Of a stretch of 64,000 bases of DNA, positions 17,338 to 26,833 are shown piece by piece. Position 1 is the stretch's first letter, and each line of letters begins with the position of its first letter. The DNA comes from Candidatus Methylacidiphilales bacterium (GTDB lineage Bacteria; Verrucomicrobiota; Verrucomicrobiia; Methylacidiphilales; JAAUTS01): contig JAQTNW010000013.1 in the NCBI GenBank assembly GCA_028713655.1, positions 1 through 64,000 on the forward strand, given 5' to 3'. The translations under genes and the position numbers were made by a program. The notes beneath the pieces are model-generated. The model saw nothing but the letters and a program-made list of their open reading frames with translations, was not told the origin of the DNA and ran no database searches.

Positions 17338-17976
17338 TTAGACTGCCCTGAATATGCACTTATAAAGGCCGGAAACCCGTTCTTCTTCACGGAGAATCGG
17401 GCAGTTCAGGATGTCTTCAAACAGTTGCTTTTCCAAATCCCGCAGAATGCGGAAGCGGTCCATACACATCAGAATCGGTGAATTGTATTCGATGACCTGA
17501 TGCTTGCCTTTGTCGCGATCGAAATAATATTCGCTCATGTACCCGCGTTCATCGCGCAGGGCCGCGAGCTGGCGCATTTTTTCCTCGGTGGTAGTCCCGC
17601 GGACATGGGCTTGCAATTTGGCCGTTTCATTTTTGAAAATGTTAAACAAAATTTTATCCGCCGCGTTGGGGCCGTAAACTTCCTGGATCGAATCGAGCAC
17701 CTCGGTGGTGAAGTTGCTGTATTCGGTCGGAAAAAATTCCTGGGCGACTTCGGTCAGGCGATAGGCTTTTTCCGGCCGTCCCATTCCTTTGGGGCGGCGC
17801 CAGGTGTCGAGGTAGCCATCGCGTTCGAGCGCGATGCAGTGCTGCTTTACACCCATGTAGGACAGGCCTACACGATTGCAGAGCTCGGAGACGGACAAAC
17901 CCTGGCTTCGTTTGATTTCGGTTAAAATCAGAAGCTTGGGATTCTTCGAAACTTTTTTTAGAAATTTTCCTTTCAT
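17338..17976 (-). CDS. Winged-helix transcriptional regulator (SufR/ArsR-like)
   Basis: 212 residues. The N-terminal winged helix is clear: LTEIKRSQGLSVSELCNRVG, SYMGVKQHCIALERDGYL, then a GRPEKAYRLTEVA wing. The C-terminal half carries cysteines (MCMDRF, NCPIL, YKCIF) like those of SufR-type regulators that hold an iron-sulfur cluster, but the spacing is not exact and ligand sensing is a guess. It is transcribed divergently from serA across a 201-base AT-rich gap and may control either gene. Confidence 0.7.
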   Translation of the reverse strand: MKGKFLKKVSKNPKLLILTEIKRSQGLSVSELCNRVGLSYMGVKQHCIALERDGYLDTWRRPKGMGRPEKAYRLTEVAQEFFPTEYSNFTTEVLDSIQEVYGPNAADKILFNIFKNETAKLQAHVRGTTTEEKMRQLAALRDERGYMSEYYFDRDKGKHQVIEYNSPILMCMDRFRILRDLEKQLFEDILNCPILREEERVSGLYKCIFRAV

Positions 17977-18140
17977 ACATTCAAATCAGACAAGGCAATT
18001 TACTTACCCAAATTATTTACTGGGATGGTTAAAGCAAGACTTTTTACGTTGGAAACGTGTAAAGATTTTTACCTATTTTAATACATGGCATTAACAAATC
18101 TGTTGATTGTTGCGATTTGCACCCCTGAAGGAAAGCTACG

Positions 18141-18168
18141 TTGACACTCTGGTTTCTGCTGGTACATT
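18141..18168 (+). promoter_or_regulatory. Possible sigma70-type promoter for serA
   Basis: TTGACA (18141-18146), 16 bases, then TACATT (18163-18168), a perfect -35 and a 4/6 -10. The serA ATG at 18178 lies only about ten bases past the -10 and the intervening bases contain no ribosome site, so a transcript from here would be leaderless or nearly so. The AT-rich bases before it (17977-18140) may hold further signals. Confidence 0.4.
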
Positions 18169-18177
18169 CCTCCTCTT

Positions 18178-19773
18178 ATGTCTCAATATCGAGTCTTGGT
18201 GTTGGACGGGGTTTCCCCCCGTGGCGTTGAAGTTTTGGCAGGAGTTCAAGGGGTGGAGGTTATTCAATCCAAGAGTCTTTCTGAAGACGAACTGGTTCAA
18301 AAAATACCCGATTTCGACGCTTTGGTGGTGCGCAGCCAGACCAAGGTCACAAAAAAGGCCCTGGAAGCGGCCAAAAAGCTGAAGGTTGTCGGTCGGGCTG
18401 GCGTGGGTGTCGATAACGTGGATGTGCCCACAGCCACGCAAAAGGGCATCGTCGTGATGAACACGCCGGGCGGCAACACCATCTCCACGGCCGAACATGC
18501 CTTTTCGCTGCTCCTGTCGATGGCCCGCAGCATCCCCCAGGCCCATGCCACGATGAAAGCCGGCAAATGGGACCGGAAAAGTTTTGAAGGTGTTGAGATC
18601 AATAACAAGGTGCTCGGGATTATCGGCATGGGCCGGATCGGCACTGAAGTCTGCCGCCGCGCCATGGCTTTCGGGATGAAGGTTCTGGCGTATGATCCGT
18701 ATCTCTCTCTGGGCAAGGCGCGCAGCCTGCAGGTGGAGCTTTACGAAAAACTGGATGAAATGCTGCCGCATTGTGATTTCATCACGCTGCACATTCCCAT
18801 GAGCGCGGAGACCAAGGGGATTTTGAACGAGCGCACCCTGAAGCTTTGCAAGAAAGGCGTTAGGATTGTGAATTGCGCCCGGGGCGGGCTGGTTGAGGAA
18901 AAGGCCCTGCACGAAGCCCTGTTGAGCGGGCAGGTTGCAGGCGCCGCGCTGGATGTGTACGAGAAAGAGCCCCCGGCGGCGGAATTTCCCTTGCGCGATG
19001 TTCCGACGCTGGTGATGACGCCTCATCTTGGGGCTTCGACGGCTGAAGCCCAGGAGAGCGTGGGGATCGAAGTGGCGGAAGCCATTCGCGACCTGCTCTT
19101 GACGGGCACGATCCGCAATGCGGTCAACATGCCGAATGTGGATTCGAAGACTTTGGAACTGCTGCGGCCCTATCTTGAACTGGGCGAAAAGCTCGGTCGC
19201 ATCCTCGCCCAGTTGGCGCCCACGCGTTGTGAGATGCTGACGGTGAACTACTCCGGAAAAATCACCGAATTCGACACCACGGCCATCAGCCGCGCGGTTG
19301 TGAAAGGTTTTCTGAAGCTGGCCATCGGCCCGGATGTCAACGATGTGAACGCCCCGTTTTACGCCGAGAATCTCGGGTTGAAATATTCCGAGACACGGTT
19401 GAGCCAGGCGGGTGAATATTCCGAAATGCTGACGGCGCAGGTTTCAACCGGCAGCGGGGAGGTTTTTGAGGTTTCCGGGACGATTTTCGGTGTCGCTCCG
19501 CGCCTGGTCAGCATCAACAAACATTATCTGGAAGCCCGTCCCGAAGGCGTGCTGCTGGTGATGGAAAACACGGACCGTCCCGGTATTGTCGGCTGGGTGG
19601 GAACTTTGCTTGGCAAACACAAGGTGAACATCGCGAGCATGTCGCTCAGCCGTTCCGCGCCGGGTTCCAAGGCGTTGAGCGTGTTGAACCTCGATTCCAT
19701 GCCCAGCCCGGCGGTGATTCAGGAACTGACCAAAGACCCTGACATTACTTCCGTAAAATTCATCCAGGTCTGA
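18178..19773 (+). CDS. serA: D-3-phosphoglycerate dehydrogenase (long, ACT-containing form)
   Basis: First step of serine synthesis, oxidising 3-phosphoglycerate with NAD. The substrate domain (1-100 and about 285-315) surrounds the Rossmann domain (GIIGMGRIGTEVCRRA). Catalytic residues sit in NCARGGLVEEKAL (Arg), the Glu region VYEKEPP and His in TPHLGASTAEAQ. An intervening ASB domain (about 320-450) and a C-terminal ACT domain (LVMENTDRPGIVGWVGTLLG) complete the 531-residue long form, which is typically inhibited by serine. The divergent regulator upstream may control it. Confidence 0.95.
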   Translation: MSQYRVLVLDGVSPRGVEVLAGVQGVEVIQSKSLSEDELVQKIPDFDALVVRSQTKVTKKALEAAKKLKVVGRAGVGVDNVDVPTATQKGIVVMNTPGGNTISTAEHAFSLLLSMARSIPQAHATMKAGKWDRKSFEGVEINNKVLGIIGMGRIGTEVCRRAMAFGMKVLAYDPYLSLGKARSLQVELYEKLDEMLPHCDFITLHIPMSAETKGILNERTLKLCKKGVRIVNCARGGLVEEKALHEALLSGQVAGAALDVYEKEPPAAEFPLRDVPTLVMTPHLGASTAEAQESVGIEVAEAIRDLLLTGTIRNAVNMPNVDSKTLELLRPYLELGEKLGRILAQLAPTRCEMLTVNYSGKITEFDTTAISRAVVKGFLKLAIGPDVNDVNAPFYAENLGLKYSETRLSQAGEYSEMLTAQVSTGSGEVFEVSGTIFGVAPRLVSINKHYLEARPEGVLLVMENTDRPGIVGWVGTLLGKHKVNIASMSLSRSAPGSKALSVLNLDSMPSPAVIQELTKDPDITSVKFIQV

Positions 19774-19796
19774 TTCCCGCAGCCTCTCTATCATTA

Positions 19797-19910
19797 TCCC
19801 CCTGACAATGGGGAAGCCGCGCAAGGTCGCGTTCCGCGTCCAACGCGGTTACGTGACGAAGGGGGGGGGTGAGTTTGCCCGCGAAACACGCGAAATTATA
19901 ACCACGGATG
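19797..19910. repeat. Spacer repeat shared with 24354-24412
   Basis: Begins ATCCCCCTGACAATGGGG and, after a variable middle, reaches GTTTGCCCGCGAAACACGCG. The region at 24354 has the same two blocks in the same order with a shorter middle. Both sit in gene-free spacer. No coding capacity is evident. Confidence 0.6.
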
Positions 19911-20015
19911 AAGCTGTGCTGCTTGTTGGTTTCCTTGGTGCCTTTGTGTCTTGGTGGTTCAAACCAACCTGTTTTTTCTCTGCGCCCTCGGCGACTCTGC
20001 GGCGAAAAATTTTAT

Positions 20016-20882
20016 TCAAATGTAAGCCGCCAGGATGGGCCGGAGATCTTCAACCCGCTGTTGCGGCCAGTGTTCCTTGGGCGTGATGATCGCATGGGCC
20101 AGGGCGGAATGGCAGGACGTTTTCTCGTCCACAGGAATCCGTCTCACGGCTTGTTCCACGGCTCTCACCGCGAGCTCGGCGTTTTGCTTCAAAATCTTGA
20201 TGACTTCCTGCACGGAAACTTCCTGCTCGGTTTGATGCCAGCAGTCGTAGTCGGTCACCATCGCAACGGTGGCATAGCTGATCTCGGCCTCGCGCGCCAG
20301 TTTGGCTTCGGCCAGATTGGTCATGCCAACCACATCAAAACCCTGCGTGCGGTGAAACTCGGATTCCGCAAGCGTCGAAAATGCGGGGCCCTCCATGTTC
20401 ACATAAGTCCCGCTCCAGTGGCAGACGGCACCTGCCGCCTTGGCCGATTCCTGAAGGATGCGTGCCAGTCTTTCGCAGACCGGTTGCCCAAAGCTGATGT
20501 GCGCCACGATTCCCTGTCCGAAAAAAGTGTGTTCCTCCCGCAGCTTGGTGCGGTCGAAAAACTGCAGGGGAATGACGAATTCTCCGGGGCGCAATTTCCC
20601 CTTCAAGGAACCGACGGCGCTGAGGCTGATCAGCCAGCGGACGCCGAGTTTTTTTAGTGCCCAAATGTTGGCCCGGTGGGGGATTTCCGACGGGAGCAGG
20701 GTATGGTGGCGTCCATGCCGGGCCAGGAAGGCGACTTTACGGCCATGCAGGTTGCCCACATGAATGGCATCCGAGGTTTTTCCGAGGGGAGTTGGGATTT
20801 GAAATTCCTCAACATCCGACAGGGCGCCCATTTTATACACACCACTGCCGCCTATAATGCCGATCAAGGGTTGATTTTCCAT
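20016..20882 (-). CDS. mtnP: S-methyl-5'-thioadenosine phosphorylase
   Basis: Phosphorolysis of methylthioadenosine to adenine and methylthioribose-1-phosphate, for methionine salvage. 288 residues from the ATG at 20882: the N-terminal IGIIGGSGVYKM, the phosphate and base sites ARHGRHHTLLPSEIPHRANI, LISLSAVGSLKG, and the MEGPAFSTLAES and VVGMTNLAEAKLAREAEI blocks typical of MTAP rather than of PNP. A longer upstream extension lacks similarity and enters a repeat. No other salvage gene is adjacent. Inosine phosphorylase activity cannot be excluded. Confidence 0.9.
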   Translation of the reverse strand: MENQPLIGIIGGSGVYKMGALSDVEEFQIPTPLGKTSDAIHVGNLHGRKVAFLARHGRHHTLLPSEIPHRANIWALKKLGVRWLISLSAVGSLKGKLRPGEFVIPLQFFDRTKLREEHTFFGQGIVAHISFGQPVCERLARILQESAKAAGAVCHWSGTYVNMEGPAFSTLAESEFHRTQGFDVVGMTNLAEAKLAREAEISYATVAMVTDYDCWHQTEQEVSVQEVIKILKQNAELAVRAVEQAVRRIPVDEKTSCHSALAHAIITPKEHWPQQRVEDLRPILAAYI

Positions 20883-20913
20883 GTGATTTTTCGGGGTTTG
20901 GCACCGTTGCAAA

Positions 20914-20992
20914 TTTGGAGTGCGGTGGCATGACACCGCTTTTCACCACGGGCGACATGTCGCCCGTTTCCAAAGCGCAGACATGTCTGCGC
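20914..20992. repeat. Partial GGAGTGCGG repeat plus two perfect palindromes
   Basis: 20914-20941 reads like one end of the repeat family at 33168 and 47880 (TTTGGAGTGCGGTGGCA). It is followed by a perfect 20-bp palindrome at 20948-20967 (ACGGGCGACA and its complement) and a perfect 18-bp one at 20975-20992 (GCGCAGACA and its complement). Both palindromes centre on GACATGTC. They lie just upstream of mtnP. Confidence 0.75.
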
Positions 20993-21064
20993 ATTCCAAA
21001 ATCCAAGCTTGGTTGTCATCCTTTAAAAATTCAAATGCAGTGCGACACGCACAGCTCGGGCAGT

Positions 21065-21937
21065 TCAGTGGAGGCTCGCGCTTGACCAATCCGTTGCGCC
21101 GATTTTTTGCAAGGTCCAGTTTTCGACGTGCTCGGCGACCTGCCCCTTTTTCAGCAGGCCCAGCGGGGCGAGGCTTTCGACTTCCAGCATTTCCTCGTTG
21201 CTGAAGAGCTCCAGGTTGACGCCGAAGTCCGGATATTCCGCTCCGCTCTGGAAGGGGATGGTCTTGGTAAAGAGAAGACCGTCGAGCGCGTATCCCACCT
21301 TGCCTTGTTGGTGCAAAAGGCCGATTTTGGTCGGGCCTTTTTGAGCGTCCTGCCGCAGGAGCATATTTTTTGTGTTCCATGTGTAGCGGGGGTCGGCCAC
21401 TTCCGTGTAAGGCCAGAGGACAACCCGGCGATTGGGCAGGAGATCCTTCGGATGGCTGCCCAGAGGAGGCTGGGGGATGATGGCCGTACCGCCCGGAGCC
21501 ATGACGCTCAACGCCCAGAGGGCCACGGGCGCAGGCTGATCCTTCAGGCTTTTGAGGCGGTGCACAACCTGCGCCTCGCTTTTGTCAGGCGACAGGGTGA
21601 TGTCGATTTCCTTGGCCCAGCCATTGGACGTTTCGGGTTCGGGCTGGAGGCGGACTGAGAGCTCCGAGAGCTTGGTCCAGGCGACTTTGTGATTATCGAG
21701 GTGATAGGTGGAGTCCAGCTCGGGCGCAACCCAGAGGCGATGCCCGCCGCGGATCATCCAGGTTTTTTCCCCGGATTTGCCGAGTTGTTCGGTGTATTCC
21801 TTGAAAATATTGCGGCCATCCTTGAGCGCAAAGCGCAGGATGCGGGGCCCCGCCTCGAGGGTAATAAAAAGTTCAACTGCGGGGTTGCCCAGGACAAGAA
21901 CTTCATTCCAGCCTGCGTAGGGTTTGATGGTGATCAT
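21065..21937 (-). CDS. DUF4380-like protein (galactose mutarotase-like fold)
   Basis: 290 residues with the pattern of DUF4380: LEAGPRILRFALKDGRNIFK, then MIRGGHRLWVAPE, with a later GGTAIIPQPPLGSHP and a C-terminal VNLELFSNEEMLEVESLAPL. The fold is expected to be the beta-sandwich of aldose epimerases, but catalytic residues are not assignable. No signal peptide is seen. It starts 21 bases after the stop of the upstream glycosyltransferase on the same strand, so they are likely co-transcribed and may share a sugar-related role. Confidence 0.7.
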   Translation of the reverse strand: MITIKPYAGWNEVLVLGNPAVELFITLEAGPRILRFALKDGRNIFKEYTEQLGKSGEKTWMIRGGHRLWVAPELDSTYHLDNHKVAWTKLSELSVRLQPEPETSNGWAKEIDITLSPDKSEAQVVHRLKSLKDQPAPVALWALSVMAPGGTAIIPQPPLGSHPKDLLPNRRVVLWPYTEVADPRYTWNTKNMLLRQDAQKGPTKIGLLHQQGKVGYALDGLLFTKTIPFQSGAEYPDFGVNLELFSNEEMLEVESLAPLGLLKKGQVAEHVENWTLQKIGATDWSSASLH

Positions 21938-21958
21938 AAAAGTGAAGAGGTGTCTTTT

Positions 21959-23158
21959 TCAGCCAAGCAGCGATTGAAGCAAAGGCCAGATTTTTTTATC
22001 GTAAAGGTAGTTCCAATTGTGTTCCTGCCAGATTCGTTTCCGCGCCTGGAACACGGGGTTTGACACCAGCTCCTGCGCCGCTCCTGCCGCCTCCTCCGGA
22101 GTTTTCACAAAGGTCATGGCCGGGGCAAGCCAGTCGGGGATGGTGCCGAGGGGCTGGCACCAGCAGGGGATGCGGGTGGCGACGGCTTCCAGCGGCGGGA
22201 TGCCGAACCCCTCGTAACCGGAGGAGAAGAGCAGGACATCGCTGATGCGGAATGCCTGCTGCCAGACCGGTCCTATTTCATCATTGTAGTCGTTGAGATA
22301 AAACACCTCATTTTCAAGGCCAAGTTGTTTGGGAAAATATTTCAAGTAGTCCTCGTAGCTGGCCCCGGCGGTTCCATAAACATCCTGGCTGCCGCTGATG
22401 AGCAGGAGCGGATTCAGGCCCGCCTTTTTGATCGCATCGGCCCAGAGGATGGCCTGGTCGATGTTTTTCCGCTGAAGCAGCTTGGTTGGATAGAAAAAAA
22501 TGATGTCGCGCGCGAGAAAATCAATCCGTTCCAGCCAGCTTTTGAAGGCGGGTTCGATTCCCAGCAACTCATTGAAGTCAATTCCGTTTTCGATGACGGG
22601 GACCTGGCTTTCCTCGAGTCCGAGGGTTTGGGTGATTTCCTGCTGGCGCTGTCCGGAAACGGCGACGTATTTGATTTGCGGGTGGGCCTGGCTCATGAGG
22701 GCCCAGGGCATGTGCCCCGGATTGGGCAGGGCGTAGTTTTTGTTGGCGGGCGTGAAATCGTGGACCCAGGCGATGGTCGGTTTGGAACCGGCGAGCTTCC
22801 AGACAGCCTGGGTTAGCGCCAGATTAAAGTGAGTTGTGACCGCGCCGTGGGTGATGACGACATCGGCCTGGTCGTAATAGGGTTTCAGCGTCTCGGTGAG
22901 CAGGTGGGTGAAGGTGTTCAGGTGCTGGTCGGTCTGCCCGTGGTCGAGCGCGCGTTTGGCCTGGAGGTTGAGGGGAAATCCCGGAGAGAGCTCCTTGAGG
23001 ACTTCCACATGGTATTGGTCGTTGCTGGGCTGGCCGTGTCCGGTGACAACACGCACGTCGTGCCCGTGTTCGGCCAGCATTTCGGCGTGCTGGCGCATGA
23101 TGCTTTCGGTTCCGCCGATCAGCGGCCAAAATGTGCTGTGTAAGAGGAGAATTTTCAT
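21959..23158 (-). CDS. Glycosyltransferase family 4 (GT-B fold)
   Basis: 399 residues from the ATG at 23158. The opening ILLLHSTFWPLIGGTESIMR is the GT4 N-terminal GGxE motif for acceptor binding; FFYPTKLLQRKNIDQAI and SGYEGFGIPPLEAVATRIP contain the EX7E donor-binding motif. It probably transfers a sugar from a nucleotide donor to a glycan or lipid; the substrate is unknown. It overlaps nothing upstream and faces the secretin-like gene divergently across 89 bases. Confidence 0.88.
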   Translation of the reverse strand: MKILLLHSTFWPLIGGTESIMRQHAEMLAEHGHDVRVVTGHGQPSNDQYHVEVLKELSPGFPLNLQAKRALDHGQTDQHLNTFTHLLTETLKPYYDQADVVITHGAVTTHFNLALTQAVWKLAGSKPTIAWVHDFTPANKNYALPNPGHMPWALMSQAHPQIKYVAVSGQRQQEITQTLGLEESQVPVIENGIDFNELLGIEPAFKSWLERIDFLARDIIFFYPTKLLQRKNIDQAILWADAIKKAGLNPLLLISGSQDVYGTAGASYEDYLKYFPKQLGLENEVFYLNDYNDEIGPVWQQAFRISDVLLFSSGYEGFGIPPLEAVATRIPCWCQPLGTIPDWLAPAMTFVKTPEEAAGAAQELVSNPVFQARKRIWQEHNWNYLYDKKIWPLLQSLLG

Positions 23159-23247
23159 CCCGGGTGGACAGGCAAAGTTCCTTTTTTTTCGCGCCACTGG
23201 CAATGTTAAAATCTTGTGATGTCGCGGGATGCTGGCAGCATGATTAT

Positions 23248-24096
23248 ATGAAGCGGGTTCTGTGGCTTCTTCTGTTTTCCTTGTTTCTCCCTCTCAGCCT
23301 GCGGGCCGAAGTGGTGTCCAAGGTTTTCAACTACGGCAACGCCGATCCCGCCGAGGTGGAGCAAGGCTTGAAACAGGTTTTGTCTCCCACCGGAAAAATG
23401 GTCATCCTCAAGCCCGAACGCAAAGTGCTGGTGCAGGATGAGACCGCCTATGTCGAGACGGCCGAGGCGATTATCAAGCAACTGGCCGCGCCGCGGCCTA
23501 ACGTTAAAGTCGAAGTTTTGTTCGATGAAGACAGTTCCCAAACGGACCGTTCCGCCGGTGTTCAATGGCGCACAGGTGGTGGCGGCATTCATGCGGGAAA
23601 CCGGCCGGGGCCCGGGAATTCCGTCGATATCAACCTGATGGACAGGAGTACGACCCAAAGCAGCCGTTCCGGACAGTTTCTGGTGGTGCAAAGCGGAAAA
23701 TCCGCGAGCATCCGCGTGGTGCAGGAAGTGCCGTTTTTGAATTACTTTTATCAATACGCGCTGGATCACGCCTATGTGACGCCGGAGGTGCATTGGCGTT
23801 CCATCGGCTCGCAACTTTCCGTCACCCCGCGGGTTGTGGGGGACAGGATCGAGGTGGAGCTCATGCCGCAGATCAGCGCGCTGGTGGACGCGAAATGCGA
23901 GATTATCGATTACCGTGACTTGGCGACGGTGGTGACGGTGGCCAACGGGAGCGAGGTGGCCATCGGCGGGTTCAAGGGTGCGTCGGATGAATTCAACCGG
24001 AGCTTTTTTTCCGGAGGCGGACGGAACGGGCGCACTCAAAGCTCGGGGTTCCGGGTGCGGGCTTCGATTTTGCAGGAAATTCCGGCGGAACCCTAG
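23248..24096 (+). CDS. Short secretin-like protein (GspD/PilQ C-terminal region)
   Basis: 282 residues with a signal peptide (MKRVLWLLLFSLFLPLSLRA). Residues about 30-90 look like a secretin N-domain (VEQGLKQVLSPTGKMVILKP) and the rest resembles the secretin core (VKVEVLFDEDSS, LSVTPRVVGDRIEVELMPQI, VVTVANGSEVAIGGF). At 282 residues it is much shorter than pore-forming secretins (600 or more) and no pilus or secretion genes are adjacent. It may be a pilotin-like or stand-alone outer-membrane factor; pore formation is doubtful. Confidence 0.65.
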   Translation: MKRVLWLLLFSLFLPLSLRAEVVSKVFNYGNADPAEVEQGLKQVLSPTGKMVILKPERKVLVQDETAYVETAEAIIKQLAAPRPNVKVEVLFDEDSSQTDRSAGVQWRTGGGGIHAGNRPGPGNSVDINLMDRSTTQSSRSGQFLVVQSGKSASIRVVQEVPFLNYFYQYALDHAYVTPEVHWRSIGSQLSVTPRVVGDRIEVELMPQISALVDAKCEIIDYRDLATVVTVANGSEVAIGGFKGASDEFNRSFFSGGGRNGRTQSSGFRVRASILQEIPAEP

Positions 24097-24561
24097 GCGA
24101 TTTTCCGGGGCTGATTTTAACCGCAGATGGCGCAGAGTCATGCAGATGAAACTGGAATACGAACCACGAAGACACCAAGGTACGAAAAAGACAAAAATAT
24201 TTTTTACAGGAAGATCGCAAAGGACGAGAAGGTTTAGGCAAAGGCATTTTCTCTCACAGAGACGCAGAGGCGCGGAGGAAAATCAGATGGAAATGAAGAA
24301 TTCTGAATGTTTCATAATTCTTAATTTAAACTTTTGAATTTCATCGTGCACCCATCCCCCTGAAAAGGGGGAAGACAAGGGGGTTTGTGTTTGCCCGCGA
24401 AACGACGCGAAAGGAAGATCCGCCAGAGGACGGATTCGTCCCGTGTGCGAACAAAAGACATTTTTGAACCACGGATGGACACAGATAAACGCAGATGGGA
24501 AAGAGAAAGTTATTCAAAAGTCTAACGCCTTTTGATCTGTGCAAATCTGCATAATCTGTTG
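24097..24561. other. Spacer built of low-complexity repeats
   Basis: No gene seen. It contains phrases such as AACCACGAAGACACCAAGG (24163), CAGAGACGCAGAGGCGCGGA (24257), the block shared with 19797 (24354-24412), the TCCGCCAGAGGACGGATTCG repeat (24419-24451) and AACCACGGATGGACACAGAT (24466), which recurs at 42667. The last repeat runs right up to the coaE start, so any promoter is either inside the repeats or absent. Confidence 0.65.
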
Positions 24562-25179
24562 ATGAATAAAAAGCCAATGAACAAATTTTGCATCACAGGC
24601 GGGATCGCGTGCGGGAAAAGCGCGGTGTCGGATTTTCTCCAGAAGAAGGGTTGGGAGGTCATCGATACCGACCGGATTGCGCGGGAGCAACTGGAGCCCG
24701 GCACGGAGGGGCATAAAAAAACAGTTGACGCTTTTGGGGTAAACATCCTAAATAGGTCGCATCTGGTTGACCGGACTCTCCTCGGTCGGATGGTTTTATC
24801 TGATCCTGAGAAGAGAAAGTTGTTAAATTCGATCCTTCATCCGCTGATCCGTTCTGTTTGGAATAATCGCCTGCAGCAACATTTGCGGAATTCCCCGGGG
24901 GTTCCCGTGGTGGTGGTGATTCCACTGCTGTTCGAGACGGGGGGCGAAGATCGGTTTGACTCCGTGGCATGCGTGGCCTCTCCCTTTGAATTTCAATTGG
25001 AACGGTTGCAGCAGCGAGGCATGAACGAAACGGAAGCGCGTCAGTGGATTCGGGCACAGGAGCCTGTGGAGGAAAAAATCAGAAAAAGCCACGTGGTTCT
25101 ATGGAACAACGGAAGCTTGGAATTATTAAACCACCAGACCGAACTGCTTGAACAGGTTTGGCTCGCACAAAACGAATAG
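24562..25179 (+). CDS. coaE: Dephospho-CoA kinase
   Basis: Last step of coenzyme A synthesis, phosphorylating the ribose 3'-OH of dephospho-CoA. Walker A is GGIACGKSAVSDFL, followed by VIDTDRIAREQL (substrate base), ILHPLIRSVWN and the VVVIPLLFETGGEDRFD block. About 205 residues is normal. Starts at 24562 and 24577 are both possible; neither has a good ribosome site and a spacer repeat abuts them. rho follows ten bases after the stop, so they are likely co-transcribed. Confidence 0.92.
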   Translation: MNKKPMNKFCITGGIACGKSAVSDFLQKKGWEVIDTDRIAREQLEPGTEGHKKTVDAFGVNILNRSHLVDRTLLGRMVLSDPEKRKLLNSILHPLIRSVWNNRLQQHLRNSPGVPVVVVIPLLFETGGEDRFDSVACVASPFEFQLERLQQRGMNETEARQWIRAQEPVEEKIRKSHVVLWNNGSLELLNHQTELLEQVWLAQNE

Positions 25180-25188
25180 GATATTTTT

Positions 25189-26778
25189 ATGGCAAACGAA
25201 GATGAAATCAAGGGTTCGGCCCAGGCTGAACCGACCGGCAATCGCGAACCGCTGGATGTCGCGCAACCCTACAGCTCTGAAAACAGGGGAGGGCGGGGCG
25301 GTCCACGCGGCCAGGGAGGCCAGGGCGGGCCTCGCGGACGTGGCAGGGGATTCCACCATCGTGGACGCCGGCGCCAGTACGACGACCAGCCAGATCCCGG
25401 TTTCCAGCCCGAAAGTTCCTCGGAACAGGGTCGCGAGCCTTACGGCCAGCCTTTGCCTGAGGTCTCCAATGGCGAACCGCTTGCGCCTGGCGAAGAATTG
25501 CCGCCCGGTGTGGAGCTGCATCTCGGCGACCTGCAAAAGCTGTCGATCATCGAGCTCAGCGCCATGGCCACCGGATTCAAGATCGACAACATCGGCACGC
25601 TGCGCAAACACGAATTGATTTTTGAGATCCTGCGCCGGAACGCCTACCGCAAGGGCCGGATGTTTGGCGAAGGTGTGCTGGAAATCCTGCCGGACGCCTA
25701 CGGGTTTTTGCGCTGGCCGATCCATAACTATACGCCCTGTCCCGAGGACATTTATGTTTCCCCGTCCCAGATCCGGCGTTATGGCCTCAAGAAAGGCGAT
25801 TTGATCTCCGGCGAACTGCGTCCGCCACGCGACAAGGAGCGCTATTTTGCGTTGTTATCGGTCGATAAGTTGGAGGGCGAGGTTCCTGAAAAGGCCAAGA
25901 GTGTCATTCACTTCGACAACCTGACACCACTGTTCCCGAACCGGCGCATCATGCTGGAAACTTCCGGCCCCAAGGCGGACATGGCGATGCGGGCCATGGA
26001 CCTCATCACGCCGATTGGGTTTGGACAGCGCGGTTTGATTGTGGCGCCGCCGCGGACCGGCAAGACCGTTCTGATGCAGAAGGTGGCCAATACCATCACG
26101 ACCAACCATCCGAACGCCTATCTGATTGTGCTCTTGATTGACGAACGCCCGGAAGAAGTGACGGACATGAAACGTTCCGTCAAGGGCGAGGTGATCAGTT
26201 CCACGTTTGACGAACCGCCGGAGCGCCATGTGCAGGTGGCGGAAATGGTCATCGAGCGCGCCAAGCGCCTGGCTGAGCGCAAAGTGGATGTCATCATCCT
26301 GCTGGACAGCCTGACCCGGCTGGCCCGGGCGTACAACACGTTGCAGCCGCACAGCGGCAAGATTTTGTCGGGTGGTGTGGACGCCAACGCGCTGCACAAA
26401 CCCCGGCGTTTCTTCGCTGCGGCCCGTAATCTCGAAGAAGGAGGCAGCCTGACAATCATCGCCACGGCGCTGGTCGATACCGGCAGCAAGATGGATGAAG
26501 TCATTTTCGAGGAGTTCAAGGGCACCGGCAACATGGAAATCAATCTGGACCGCGCTTTGGTGGACAAACGCGTGTATCCGGCCGTCAACATTCCCAAGTC
26601 GGGGACCCGCAAGGAGGAATTGCTCTATCATCCGGACGAAACTCCCAGGATACATGCCTTGCGCAGGGCGCTCAGTTCGCTGCCGCCGGTGGAAGCCATG
26701 GAAATCCTGCTCGACCGCCTGAAAAAGACCAAGAGCAACGCCGAATTCCTCATGGCGATGAATTTGAAGGACGCCTAG
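25189..26778 (+). CDS. rho: Transcription termination factor Rho
   Basis: Hexameric RNA-dependent ATPase that ends transcription. An N-terminal extension of about 115 residues is rich in Gly, Arg and Gln ([20 protein letters not shown]), as in Rho of several non-enterobacterial phyla. The RNA-binding domain follows with [12 protein letters not shown], then Walker A APPRTGKT, Walker [17 protein letters not shown], the Q-loop [15 protein letters not shown] and the R-loop [20 protein letters not shown]. At 529 residues it exceeds E. coli Rho (419) because of the extension. A weak AGGA precedes the start. Confidence 0.96.
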   Translation: MANEDEIKGSAQAEPTGNREPLDVAQPYSSENRGGRGGPRGQGGQGGPRGRGRGFHHRGRRRQYDDQPDPGFQPESSSEQGREPYGQPLPEVSNGEPLAPGEELPPGVELHLGDLQKLSIIELSAMATGFKIDNIGTLRKHELIFEILRRNAYRKGRMFGEGVLEILPDAYGFLRWPIHNYTPCPEDIYVSPSQIRRYGLKKGDLISGELRPPRDKERYFALLSVDKLEGEVPEKAKSVIHFDNLTPLFPNRRIMLETSGPKADMAMRAMDLITPIGFGQRGLIVAPPRTGKTVLMQKVANTITTNHPNAYLIVLLIDERPEEVTDMKRSVKGEVISSTFDEPPERHVQVAEMVIERAKRLAERKVDVIILLDSLTRLARAYNTLQPHSGKILSGGVDANALHKPRRFFAAARNLEEGGSLTIIATALVDTGSKMDEVIFEEFKGTGNMEINLDRALVDKRVYPAVNIPKSGTRKEELLYHPDETPRIHALRRALSSLPPVEAMEILLDRLKKTKSNAEFLMAMNLKDA

Positions 26779-26779
26779 T

Positions 26780-26788
26780 AGCCTGCAT
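26780..26788. repeat. Half-copy of module A arm after rho stop
   Basis: AGCCTGCAT follows the rho stop codon at once (TAG then TAGCCTGCAT). The matching right arm is missing, so no module A hairpin can form. It appears to be a remnant of the element seen at 1326, 7865 and 31092. Confidence 0.45.
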
Positions 26789-26833
26789 TTTCTCGTGACT
26801 TCCGCCTGACACGGCCTAATTATTTTTCCACTT

